Source: Ditylenchus dipsaci
Lineage: Eukaryota; Nematoda; Chromadorea; Rhabditida; Anguinidae
Direction: 5' to 3'
DNA: 64,000 nt
Assembly (NCBI GenBank): GCA_004194705.1
Contig: SADC01000065.1
Coordinates: 186,001-250,000, forward strand
Below, in pieces: positions 32,010 through 41,966 of the stretch. Each line of letters begins with the position of its first letter. The stretch's first letter is position 1. Both the position numbers and the translations under genes were made by a program. The notes beneath the pieces were generated by a model. That model was not told the DNA's origin. It saw only the letters and a program-made list of their open reading frames with translations, and did not search any database.

Positions 32010-32320
32010 AGGGCATGTTCGTCGCCGATGGAAATTTTTTGAGAGGCGGGTACCAGTGAAATTCAACCGAGAATTAAAATCTCGTATTTTAGTAAAAGTC
32101 AAGGAAAAATATTGCATCCAACCGGAATAGAACCGCCGACCCACTCCCACAGTACGCAACACGTTACCACTGGGCAATCTATACTGTTAGATAGCCAAAG
32201 CGTTTTTCATTATCTATTGCCGGAAGAGTACTCAACAAATTTTTATTTCAAAACAATTCTTTTTTGAATGTGCCTGGTACCCGCCTTTCAAAATAATCCC
32301 ATCGGCGGCGAGCATGCCCC
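32010..32320. mobile_element. TTAA-delimited MITE, family I, copy 2, with tRNA-like core
   Basis: Begins AGGGCATGTTCGTCGCCGAT, ends ATCGGCGGCGAGCATGCCCC. TTAA at 32006-32009 and 32321-32324. The sub-terminal GGCGGGTACCAG is mirrored. On the minus strand the interior (about 32190-32105) holds TTGCCCAGTGGTAAC and GGCGGTTCTATTCCGG, similar to tRNA A and B boxes, but acceptor and arm pairing are poor. Confidence 0.8.
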
Positions 32321-32324
32321 TTAA

Positions 32325-33293
32325 ACTTCCTAACATCAAATATATTTCGCCGTGCATCAACCTTGTGGTTTTTTCACACACAAAATACAGAAAGTGAATT
32401 TTCCATTAAGAAAAATTCTCTCAAATTTGGGGCCGACCACCACAGAGTGGGTACCTAGCCAGGGCATTGAGATTTTAGATAGTCAAAACAGCATTTTGAT
32501 CTTAACAAACCAGATTTCGTACACAATTTTGCCTGAGATAGGATGGTTTGTCATTAGTTTAGTCAACTTTTAATTTTCCGGATTTGTTGAGGTGGATGTC
32601 CGCCTGACCAGGTGGTACAAACCCCAAGTATGTTGAATCGGTGGGTGAAATCGAGATTTCAGTCCTAACAAATCCAATTTCTCACACAATTTCGACTAAG
32701 ATGGGATGATTTGCTGTTAATTCACGCAATTTTTTAATTTTTCAGGTGCTTGAGGTGAATATTCACTTGACTAGGTGGTACCTTCATAAAGTTCTTTGGT
32801 TTTTCGTGAGTGAAATCGATATTTTGGTCTTAACAAACCGAATTTCTCACACAATTTTGTATATGATAAGACAATTGCATTTAAACATGACAACTTATTT
32901 TTTTTCAGGTCATCCAGGTGGATATTTAGCTGGTCAGGTGGTACCCAGCCCAGGTTTTGGGTTCGAGAGGCGAAATCAAGATTTTGATTTCAACAAACCT
33001 ACTTAACCACATGATTTCGCTAATTATTTGGTTTTTTTAAATGAAAATGATTCATTTTATGCTATCCACTTGGATATCAAGGTGGTCAGGTCAGGTGGTA
33101 CTCACGCCAAGTATTAGTTTTGGTCTTAAAAAAACATAATTCTTGGCCGGATTTAACATCCAATAGCATTATTTGTCTACAAAAAGGACGATATTTTTTG
33201 AATTTCCTGCTGCAGTTCAAGGGTTAAATTTACTTTCTGTGTAAAAAAACGACAAGGTTGATGCACGGCGAAATATATTTGAGATTAGGAAGT
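32325..33293. mobile_element. TTAA-delimited element containing satellite repeat E
   Basis: Ends ACTTCCTAACATCAAATATA ... GCCGTGCATCAACCTTGT and the inverse ACAAGGTTGATGCACGGCGA ... TTAGGAAGT. TTAA at 32321-32324 and 33294-33297. The interior is about four diverged 150-170 bp units of repeat E (GTCAGGTGGTACCCAGCCCA; AACAAACC.A.TTTC.CACA). Confidence 0.8.
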
Positions 33294-33297
33294 TTAA

Positions 33298-34498
33298 GTC
33301 AACTTGAACAACTGCTTGAAATATTGTTGAAATAGGTACTATGGTGAAATGTAAATTAGCTAACTAGACTAAATAGGAATCATTCGATTGTCAAATCTTC
33401 CGATTGTCGAAATCGGTGATTGGCGAACTATCTTAATTGGCGTAATATCATCTTTTCGAAATATCTGATTATTCAAATAGGCGCTTTTTGAATTTTCTAA
33501 TTGTCAAAACTATGTGAAGCCGTTTTGGTATTGTCAAACTATGTTCAGTGTAAATTTTGAGTAGGATACCATGGTTTAAAATCTCGTTAGAATCATGTGA
33601 AAAAACTAAAATTTTCAAGATTTGGAAACAGATGACCCCTCAGAATATGTACCTATCCGAGGATGCTATGTGTCTAGTATAAGCTGATATGGTTGTTGTA
33701 CCGAAGAAGATAGAGCGCGACAAGATCATTATGGTTTCTGATAAAAACAGAGCTAGACCAAATGTTCTTTGACCAGATATACGATTGGCCAAACAATTTA
33801 AAATTCAAACAAGTGATTGTTGAAATACGTAATTTGATGAAACCCATTTTGATGAAATGTCTTTTTGTTCAAATAGTTTATTGTTGAGTTCTCTAATTGA
33901 TGATTATAGGCACGCCGATTTTTGAGCACAGAAAAAAGATTTTGACTAGAATTTTCATTTTCAGAATTTTTGGGTCCCAAAAAAGTACAAATCTTTTTAA
34001 AAGTACAGTTACGTTCTCTGTGCTTACATTATATTTTTGGTAGCCCAGTTTACGTATACTTCGCTTTGATTGCGCCTGTTTTGCTATCCGTCTATCTCGC
34101 TTTTCGAAAATCTCCGTGTTTCATCCTTTTTGCTGTGGTCTGATGATATCTCTGGAATAAAACCAGGCTTCTTATTTATAAATCCTAGTGAATTTATATG
34201 TCCATTATTAAGAATTTTTTCGGCGTGGCCAGTTCTAGACAGTGGCTCTTGTGCCAAGTGGCTATTGCGCTCTGCTGATAGTCCTAGGATAGCAATTTTT
34301 CTAGGATGCAATATAAAAAAAACGTGATGTAAACGACGCTGGATTTGTACAGTGGACATTTGATTGTACCTATGGGGATTGTCAGTGCCCTAATTAGGGG
34401 TTTTCATATAGTCGTTCGAGTTCATTGATTCTTTGTCAAGACATAGATGAAATTTATTGATAATATTTCAGTGTCCCACGATACGCTTTTTTGGAACG
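33298..34498. other. No gene or repeat recognised
   Basis: AT-rich sequence. Two short minus-strand open frames (33798-33980, 34084-34359) have no coding texture or splice context I would trust. Confidence 0.35.
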
Positions 34499-34590
34499 AC
34501 CCCAACTGTCGACCCTCCCAACTGTCGACCCCAACTGTCGACCCTCCCAACTGTCGACCCCTAACTGTCGACTCTAACCTTCGACTTTAA

Positions 34591-34822
34591 AAGAGCATAC
34601 CCCTTGCGTTTCAAAAAGTTAAGGCGGGGACCAGCATTTTTTTTTGAATCGTTCTATTTTTCACTCGTTTTGCGTCAATCTAATATTAATGACCCTACAC
34701 TACTTTTAAAAATAGGCAGAAAAACTTAAAAAATCTGAATGCGTATGCATGTAAAACTTGATCGAGAAAGAAAAAAAGTGCTGGTCCCGGCCTTTTCGCC
34801 GTGTCGGGCACGGCATGCCCCT
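34591..34822. mobile_element. TTAA-delimited MITE, family I, copy 3
   Basis: AAGAGCATACCCCTTGCG ... GGCACGGCATGCCCCT between TTAA 34587-34590 and TTAA 34823-34826. The matching position in the opposite arm of the host element (about 36135-36150) has a single TTAA and no insertion. Confidence 0.85.
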
Positions 34823-34994
34823 TTAAGTAAAACAATTTGTAAAAGTAATTTAACGGGGTCCCAACTGTCTACTGTTGCCATATTTTACACTTCTCAAGGA
34901 ATTAAAGACACTACAAAAACAACATGTTATCTTTATTTCAACAGCAAACTGGAATGAACTGAAGAACAAAAATAACAATTTCCACCGAATGGCC

Positions 34995-35406
34995 CTGTTT
35001 ATAGTCGGGTCAACTTTAGGGTCAACTTTTTCTTAAATTCGAAAAATGTCAACATTTATCGTTGTATTTCTTTATTTTGATGTTTATGACCCCAGGGCAA
35101 CTTTTTGAGCTCTACACGAAAATATAGGCAGTTTTTCCGAGTGATTTATAAAAATTTGACGCAGAAAAATCGGTGGGTAAAAAAGTTGAGGGTCAACTGG
35201 GGTCAACATAGGGTCAACTTTGTCAAAATTTTGTAGAGACAAGATGTCAAATTTTTGTTAAAGCCATCTTGTAGAACTCAAAAAGTTGAGTGGGGGTCAT
35301 AAATATCAGATTTGGCACTTTCTCATCAAAAAATTAATATTTTAGCACTTTTGTGAAAAGTTGACCCCTAAAAAAGTTGAGGGGTCAACTCGACTATAAA
35401 CACTGC
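34995..35406. mobile_element. Foldback MITE with GGTCAACTTTTT repeats
   Basis: Starts CTGTTTATAGTCGGGTCAAC, ends GTCAACTCGACTATAAACAC. Arms are rich in GGGTCAACTTTTT units and mirror around about 35190. It interrupts the 3' part of the gene at 35.4-36.0 kb, which then uses an AATAAA at about 34930 on the far side. Confidence 0.7.
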
Positions 35407-36026
35407 CAATACAACATTGGCCGGATTATCTAAATTTCTAACATTGTTGTCTTCTTCCTCTGAACTTTCTTCGCCACTTTCTCCGAATCCCTCTTTCTCA
35501 TCTTGAGCTGGTTTCGACCGTTCAGTGAGCTTGCCCCTGATCTAAACAAAGCTGCAAAACAAAATATACCTCAAAAAACATGTTGACTAACCCTTTGAGC
35601 TAGTTTGTTGTAGCAGCAACAATAATGATTTCAGTACATAGTCTTTCACCACTACACCTTGCAACACCGATATGCAAAAGCAATTGACTTTCCACAGTCA
35701 GATTGTGCTTTGGCAAACACGTTACTTCCTGGAAAAGAAACTAAACTAACCTGATCAACAATCTAATGCGTACCTTTGAGACAGAGATGAATAGCTTTTC
35801 CTAAACCGGCCACGGCTTGTAAGACCCAGTGCAAATATTCCGAGTGCTTTAGACAAGGCGGCCTCTTGGAAACTCCTGCTACGCGTGTTGATTCGATTCC
35901 TTCCATCTAAGTAGATAAATATTTCACGTGATATATTTAAGTAAGCTCCGAAATACTAACCTCACTTCGCTTCTTTGGCTGACAAAAATGGTTGTAGTTA
36001 GGTTCTTCATCTTCATTTACAGCCAT
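35366..36026 (-). CDS. Unknown multi-exon cargo gene in an inverted-repeat element
   Basis: ATG at 36026; exons about 36026-35961, 35906-35774, 35728-35592 and a last exon from about 35550. Sequence features: EDEEPNYNHFCQPKKRSE, then KRPPCLKHSEYLHWVLQAV and AGLGKAIHLCLKGSNVF, a Leu/Gln segment (KSLLLLLQQTSSK) in a shifted frame, and an acidic C-terminus (EKEGFGESGEESSEEEDNN). Exons 1 to 3 join in phase; a frame change is needed near 35665. The end reads into the MITE. I do not recognise a family. It is not transposase-like, so it may be captured host sequence or an element-specific accessory gene. Confidence 0.55.
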
Positions 36027-36488
36027 TTTCTTGCTTCCTATTCGCTGGTTGTAAGAAAAACTATAGCAGGCGTCTTAAACAGGCAAATAAAACGAGCTTG
36101 ACCGCTTCAATGTTAAATTACTTTTACAATTGTTTTACTTAAAGTCGAAGGTTAGAGTCGACAGTTGGGGGTCGACAGTTGGGAGGGTCGACAGTTGGGG
36201 GGTCGACAGTCAGTTTGGTCGACAGTTGGGTTTTTACCTTTTTTTGTTCGCTGTACAAACCATAGACAGAAGAAACATGAGACATATTTTATTGTAGTGG
36301 CCGATTATCGTCGTATCTGCAATCTCGCGGGTGCACTAATAAGTATGAATAAAGCTTTTAATAATTTTCTTTAAAGTACATATATGAACTTTGATGACAC
36401 GCATAGGGAACGACCGTTTCGAAAACCGTGAAAATTAAGTGATTTTACGAAAACTTTTGTGTGTTGTATTAGCCTGCAAATATTTTAG

Positions 36489-36842
36489 CTAGGAGATCCA
36501 GATTTCCCTACCGCTTCAAACACCACACTGTTAACCTTCTCTCAGGTAGTAGTAGGCTTAAGTACCCTTTTTGAATATGCAACCAACCAGCAATTTTTTT
36601 AGGTGGAACAGGTGTTGAAAATCGCCTTATCAGCACAGATGTTTTGATGGGTAAATTTATGGATGCAGCAGCAAAGCGGAAACCACCCATAGCAGTTTGT
36701 GTTGACGAATTACTCTAGAGAGCATAATAATAATAAAGAGCTTTTTAGACCCTATGGTGCTATCCACAGCAGTGATTGGACGGTCTCATCTGCTCCGCGA
36801 TCAATTCAGACCTACAAGCAGAGGATGAGATCCATGTCTCAG
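36489..36842 (+). CDS. Two exons of the putative large coiled-coil gene
   Basis: Exon 36489-36545 (acceptor TATTTTAG, donor CAG|GTAGTA) and exon 36603-36842 (acceptor TTTTTTTAG, donor CAG|GTATAT). They join in phase 1 to give FKHHTVNLLSGGTGVENR; later landmarks are TDVLMGKFMDAAAKRKPP and SSAPRSIQTYKQRMRSMSQ. One base too many lies within the second exon (frame change near 36695-36710). Entry phase fits the donor at 18710, exit phase 0 fits the exon at 40004. No domain recognised. Texture is clearly coding. Confidence 0.6.
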
Positions 36843-36849
36843 GTATATA

Positions 36850-37390
36850 TTCTCTTGCGTGTATCCATATTACCCGGCGGGCGCCGGTAAAATTGGAGAT
36901 TTTGGAGCGCTGGCGGAGGCGGCGAAATTTTCAAATGACGGCGGTGCTCAATTTGAAAAACCACTTGGCGCTGGCGCTTTTTTTTTTGAAAAACGCGAAA
37001 GTATGCTTTTATCTCCGGTCAATTTCTAATTCGCATCTGTGTTTTCCTCGGACATTTCACTCTCTATCATGTCCCATGGAAAGCCGGTACCAAGGTTGTG
37101 ACCAGTGCCCTAGTTAGTGGTACTTAGGTAGTAGTATCCAGGCAGTGGTACCAGTGTCGAGCTACCCAAAGTGATATTCAGGTGTGCTCCTCAAGTAGTG
37201 GTGCTCGGGTGGGGGTGCCCAGGTGAAACTATGCAGGATGTAGTATATTAGATGTCGTATGTCAGTTGGTATATTTGACCATTTTTTAAGTAAATCAGAC
37301 CATATTGAAAAGTGAACCAGATGTGTGTAGATGTGTCAGTCCATGTGAGAAAGTAGATAAACCATGTACGTTGTCGTACATTTCACTAAC
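36850..37390. other. GC-rich patch then degenerate minisatellite, no gene
   Basis: 36870-36990 contains GCGGGCGCCGG and GGCGCTGGCG runs resembling 45640-45715. 37100-37240 is a degenerate GTGGTACTTAGGTAGTAG array. Confidence 0.4.
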
Positions 37391-37394
37391 TAAA

Positions 37395-37710
37395 CCAGTG
37401 GTCGTCCACTTATATCAAAAAAAAATTCACGTTTTTCATGTTCCAAACCTGTTTTCTGGACTAATTTGGGCATGCTGTACACGGTTTGATAGTGGTAAAA
37501 TGCCGTTTAGTAGGGTATTTTTTGAGTTTTGATGAAATCGATTTTAGGCGAAATTAATTATTTCCCAGTACTCAAAAATACATGCAAAACCTTATTTTAC
37601 TATTATCAAACCTCTTCAGCATGCTCGGATTAGTACTGACCACATGTTTCGGAACATGAAAAACGTAAAAAAAATTTTTGATTCAAGTGGATGACCACTT
37701 GGTTTGAATT
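37395..37710. mobile_element. Palindromic MITE, family P, copy 1
   Basis: Starts CCAGTGGTCGTCCACTTATA, ends TCAAGTGGATGACCACTTGG, with mirrored GCATGCT..ACGGTTTGATAGTGGTAAAA and TTTTACTATTATCAAACC. Other copies are at 44195-44445 (partial), 44570-44905 and 48385-48645. Confidence 0.75.
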
Positions 37711-37829
37711 TTTCAATGTGTTCGAATTTTAAATGAACTTTAAATTAGAAGAAAAAAATAAAAGCGAAAAGCACCGAACCAAAAATGAGAAATTCTTTTC
37801 AATTGCCAAAACAAAAATTCCGGGAAAAT

Positions 37830-37972
37830 TATGTCGGGAAATTATCGCGGGCAAATTATGTCGGGCAATTTTTGTCGGGCAAATTTTTGTCGGGCAAATT
37901 TGTCGCGGCAAATTTTGTCGGGCAAATTATGTCGGGCAAAATTTTTGACGGGCAAATTTTGTCATGTACCCA
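37830..37972. repeat. Tandem TCGGGCAAATTTTTG array
   Basis: About nine 14-18 bp units of GTCGGGCAAATTTT. It looks like one arm of a tandem-repeat-ended element; I did not find the opposite arm. Open frames on both strands are repeat products. Confidence 0.85.
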
Positions 37973-38345
37973 GTGAGGATGAATCGTCCCGTTTCCCAAG
38001 TGAGGATGAAATGTCTCTGATGATGAATCGTCACGTACCGCAGAAACCACCTCAATCCACACTAAACACCCCAAATGGTCTCAAATCTCGCGAACCGCCT
38101 CAAACTATTTGAAACCACTCTCAACACCTCAAATTACGGTGCGTAGTCGTTTCGCAAATTTTGACATTTGTCCTTTTTGCGAAACGTTTCGCAAATTTTG
38201 ACATTTCCAAATTTTGAATTGATTTTAATTCAAATCTCGAGACAAGTTTCGAAGGCCAACACAGATAATCAAGCTATGGACGTCGTGTAGGCTGTACCTT
38301 TTCTCTTTAAAGATTATTATTGTTTTGTATGTTGCATCTCGATAA

Positions 38346-38663
38346 AGTTGAAACATTTCGGGCAGATGAAGCAGTTAGGCGAAGCGAAAAGGGCTCCTAC
38401 ATTCATTTGCAATGAAAAGGAGGAAAGACAGTACTACGCATGCTATCACTGTGGCGAGTAAGCATCCTTTTATTTTGCACATTCTAGTTATGTTATCTCG
38501 TAGGATCAAACGCAAGCTAGCAAATGGAGAGGTGATGTTCCGCGTGCAAATACTCAATGAAGCGACTGAAACAGGGAAATGCGTCATCTTCGGATCTCAT
38601 CACGCGAATGCAAGCTTTGTATGGATAAATCGCCGCGATGAATATGGGCAGAGAGTGCTTTGA
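38346..38663 (+). CDS. Short zinc-finger-like gene fragment
   Basis: An open frame from about 38365 has a Cys/His cluster (FICNEKEERQYYACYHCGE) ending at a GTAAGC donor (about 38460). The next exon, after an AG acceptor near 38491-38505, contains RKLANGEVMFRVQILNEATE, KCVIFGSHHANASF and a stop at 38663. The spacing of Cys and His recalls FLYWCH-type fingers of MULE proteins, but I cannot assign it. A sequence start GGTGCGTAGTCGTTT near 38135 also occurs (inverted) just outside the OTU-MULE terminus at 26337, hinting at a related element. Confidence 0.45.
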
Positions 38664-39026
38664 AGAAGTGAAGATGCAAGCCGAGCACAGTCAAAATACA
38701 TTCGAGAAAGTTGTTTGTTTAATGATTAATTTTTCTTACGAAATTGTCTTCTTGCGAAGTTCGTACAGCCATTTACAATAGCCTTTCGAAAAAAGTACGT
38801 TTTTTTCATATTAGCCGACAATTATCACAATAACAATTTTGAATACGCGCTATTTACATCGGTCATTTTTTGACAATTATTCCTTGTCTTTCACTCACTA
38901 CTTGTTTATTTTCCTTTCTTGCTTTTTTGTCGGCTTGCTTATTTAACTCCACCAGATTTCTATAACCACGATGAACTCCACCAGATTTCTATAACCACGA
39001 TGAACCTCCAGTGATTCAAACAGGAA
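38664..39026. other. No gene; 30-bp direct duplication at 38946-39004
   Basis: AACTCCACCAGATTTCTATA + ACCACGATG occurs twice in tandem. Otherwise AT-rich. Confidence 0.5.
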
Positions 39027-39132
39027 GGTCACGTAGATGAAAGCATGAGAAGTGATGAATCAGTCATGAACTTGAGGGCCAGCGATTACGATCTCGACAG
39101 CGATCACGAGCAAGCAAAAAGAAGAAGACACG
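39027..39132 (+). CDS. Acidic terminal exon, unknown
   Basis: An acceptor (TTCAAACAG) opens a clean frame with DESMRSDESVMNLRASDYDL and a basic end KRRRHA before TAA. It probably ends the gene that begins near 38365. No domain recognised. Confidence 0.45.
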
Positions 39133-39365
39133 CGTAATAATTATACAAACTAGCTAGTGAGATAGTGAAATTTAAAAAAGATTATTGTATAAATTGCTAG
39201 TGAAAAAAAACGTATTTTGTGAATATATATACATTGATAAAATTGGTATTGAAAAAAACGTAATTTTTGAAAAAAACAGCCATTGTGGGTATCTCTAGTG
39301 TTCAAACGAACTTTGTATAGATCCCTATTGCATTTGTGACATACCCCCGAAAATTTTACATTTTC

Positions 39366-39480
39366 CCATGGGGCAGAGTGCGAGTGAGAGTGAAAACAGA
39401 GTGAGAGTGAGCGTTTTTGTTTTCCATTTGGGACAGAGTGCGAGTGAGAAGCAGTGTGCGAATGAGAGTGAAAGAGCTCC
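39366..39480. repeat. GAGTGAGAGTG minisatellite
   Basis: Degenerate 6-bp-based array. A second block is at 44985-45105. The His/Ser-rich minus-strand open frame is a by-product. Confidence 0.8.
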
Positions 39481-39654
39481 ATTGGAGACTTAGCTCACTC
39501 AATATTTTCGAATGAAAAAATTTTAACTATTTCCCGCAATAGTTACAAAAGCTTATCCCTGCTGAGATGAAAAAAAATATGTGAAAAAAGGTATGCGAAG
39601 TGAAATAGCAGTCAATATCAAAGTAGCCGTAGAGTAGTGTTTGCGCGATAGATA

Positions 39655-39925
39655 TTCTAGCGAGAATCGAGAACGAGAGCGGCAAAATTTTCGAGAATCG
39701 AGAATTCCGTAAAATTTTTTCGAGATGTCGTCGAGAAACGAGAAAAAATTTTAATTCTGAGAATAATATTCCTTCGCCGCGGGAAAAGTTTTTTTCGAAA
39801 ATGTCGAGAATCTCGACAAGAAGAAATTGGTCGAGCGAGCAATGAGACAGAAGAAAAACTGGTAGAGCGAGAAAAGAGAACGAGAAAAGCAAAATTTTCG
39901 AGACGAGAAATCGTCTCGAGCCCAA
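39655..39925. repeat. GAGAATCGAGAAACGAGA-type tandem repeat
   Basis: Degenerate units of CGAGAATCGAGAACGAGA across about 270 bp. Open frames here are repeat products. Confidence 0.75.
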
Positions 39926-40003
39926 TCTACGTAAGAATCCCCCCCCTTTAATACAAATTTGGGAGACCTATAAACAGTAATAATATATTTTTTATTTGAA
40001 GAG

Positions 40004-40345
40004 ATCCGTCGTTTTTGGCCACCACTGCGAAGTTTGGAGACAATGCATGACAACCTCGCTTCTCAAATTGACCAGTTCCTTGAGCGAATGATGAAAACAA
40101 GCACACCCTTACCATCCCACCTAAAAAACCCAGTTTGGGATATGGACCCGCAAAGTGAGTGACTTTTTAGATGGCAAATGCCAGCTGCCTGCTATTTTTC
40201 AGAGACATTTGGGGCTTGAATGTTGGGGCTGGACATACACACTTTGGTGTGTTTGCCTTTGTTTTTGAAACTAAATGCCCATTGATTTGCAGCTAGTCTG
40301 GACTCTCGTCTCAAGGACACCATCAAACGACTCACCCAAATGCAT
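40004..40345 (+). CDS. Two exons of the putative large coiled-coil gene
   Basis: Exon 40004-40154 (acceptor TTTGAAGAG, donor CAAA|GTGAGT) reads IRRFWPPLRSLETMHDNLAS and LERMMKTSTPLPSHLKNPVW. Exon 40293-40345 (acceptor GATTTGCAG, donor CAT|GTATGA) reads SLDSRLKDTIKRLTQMH. They join in phase 1. Exit phase 0 fits the coiled-coil exon at 60611, where LTQMH|EQILQKEH continues the heptad pattern. No named family recognised. Confidence 0.6.
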
Positions 40346-40709
40346 GTATGATAATGCCTACTTGCCACCAATATGGTCATAAACCGCTCTGACAGGTCAC
40401 ACACACATATATATTCCTGCAACAACACTAGTGTCACAATCGTAAACCACCGTATTAGTTTCATTAGATTTCATTTGTAGAATAAAGCATAACATTTCTT
40501 ATTATCCTGTCTTTGACTGTGAAATCTATTGGCTTTTGACTGATCTCATTCAGATTTTGAAGGGACCATGACTAACTTCAATAATAAGGCGACAAGGACA
40601 ACTAGATTCGTGGATTCTATAGATCAGATTCTTTGAAATATTATCGCGCCACATTTGTCACTATAGTTATTTTTGTCGCGCGACATTTGTCACTTTTTGC
40701 TTACCTTAC
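40346..40709. other. Intron sequence and a host element arm
   Basis: 40648-40695 (CGCGCCACATTTGTCACT; TCGCGCGACATTTGTCAC) is mirrored at 44060-44080 (GTCGCGCGACAAAAGTGACA). The hAT element below therefore landed inside an older inverted-repeat element of about 3.4 kb total. Confidence 0.5.
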
Positions 40710-40943
40710 CAGTGTTTCATAACTAACACTAACCATGTTAGTGTTAGCCTAACACTAACCTAACACTAACATTTTAACTAACCCTACACTAACACTAACA
40801 TGTTAGTGTTAGTGTAAGGTTAGTTAAAATGGCGGTTTAGTGTTAGTGTTAGTTAGTTTAATTGTTAGCCTAACGTAAAGTAGTGTTAGATGTTAGCGTT
40901 AGGTCACCGTTAGCCTAACACTAACATAGTCAGTCTGGCGCTA

Positions 40944-41670
40944 CTGCTTATACCCCCCCCAAAACAGCTACTTTCTTAATACCCCCCCCCCAATCCTCGG
41001 ATCACTGGCTTTAACCCCCCCCCCAATCCTGAGACCTACTGGCTTATACCCCCCCCAAAATCAAGATTTTAGATTTGGTCAAAAACACATTTTTATAGCA
41101 ATAATTTCGCCATAAAAGGACCAGAAAAGCAATTAAAATAGGGTTCAAGGGCTTATTGGGAGGAAGGGACAAAAAAGGCGCCACTTCTATAGCCTATAAT
41201 ACAAAAGATGTATTTATCCTCTAAGCATTAAAAGCGCTTTCAAACCCAGCCACTTGTGGTGCACGTAAAAGTATAAGTACTCGAGCTGATCAGACCAATC
41301 AGCCAGTTGATCCTGATGTTGTCCTTTAACTTTTGGATGGCTGAGCCTCTGGCTCGTAGCCCCAGCCTGAAGAGGGGGAACCCTTTTCGGTCGCAAAATC
41401 AAAGATTTATAAAAGATGTTAAAGATGAAGATGTTAAGATGAAGATGTTAAAGATGAAATTTATACATATAAATACATATAAAGATGTTTTAATAGTTTT
41501 TACTGGGGTCCTACCGTAAATAACTCTGCTATGCATTTTTCATGCATCAGAGTTCGCTTCGAGTGATTTGTCTAAGGTATGTGGGTGTGCGCATCTCAAC
41601 TCCAAGCCCCAAGCCCCTGGCCCCCAAGGGAGAAAGTAGCTTTTGGGGGGGGTATAAGCCAGTAGCGTCG
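40944..41670. mobile_element. Poly-C-ended MITE inside the hAT element
   Basis: TGGCGCTACTGCTTATACCC + C-run ... GGG + GTATAAGCCAGTAGCGTCG. The left arm shows three tandem copies of ACTGGCTTATACCCCCCCC-type units. The interior carries repeat F (41500-41640) and an AAAGATGAAGATGTT microsatellite near 41405-41480. Confidence 0.75.
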
Positions 41671-41966
41671 TCAGTCTATATGCTAACTGTTAGCTTAATT
41701 TTAGTGTTGACTCTGACATACTGTTTGACTAGCTTGAGTCTTTTTCAATGCTGCTTAGGGAATGAATTGATGAGAAGTGTCTTCTTAATTATTTCTAAAT
41801 GATTTCTCAGGCTCGTACTGGTACTGATTCTCTAATAATTTACCGAGTATAAATGCAATTTATAAGATTATATTCTCCACTTGCCTAGTAACACCATACA
41901 CTTTTATTATCAAAACAGAGGTTCACAACAACAGATCTAAATATGACGATTGCAACATATGAACAA

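Larger units (their letters stand above)
34499..36233. mobile_element. Inverted-repeat element with CAACTGTCGACCC tandem arms and a minus-strand gene
   Basis: The left arm 34499-34590 repeats CCCAACTGTCGACCCTC; the right arm 36145-36233 holds the inverse GGGTCGACAGTTGG. Beyond the arrays both arms continue with the same unique sequence (ACTTTAAGTAAAACAATT), but the left one is split by a TTAA MITE (34591-34822). The interior carries another MITE (34995-35406) and a multi-exon gene (about 35366-36026). Architecture is like the MULEs. I could not define an exact target duplication. Confidence 0.75.

Noticed and set aside
30723..32177. Several 70-96 codon minus-strand open frames
   Set aside because: They lie in the arms of the 1.28-kb palindrome and occur mirrored; no splice context.
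37729..38112. Overlapping open frames rich in Cys/Arg/Gly
   Set aside because: Product of the TCGGGCAAATTTTG tandem array.
39150..39482. His/Ser-rich protein
   Set aside because: Frame runs through the GAGTGAGAGTG minisatellite.
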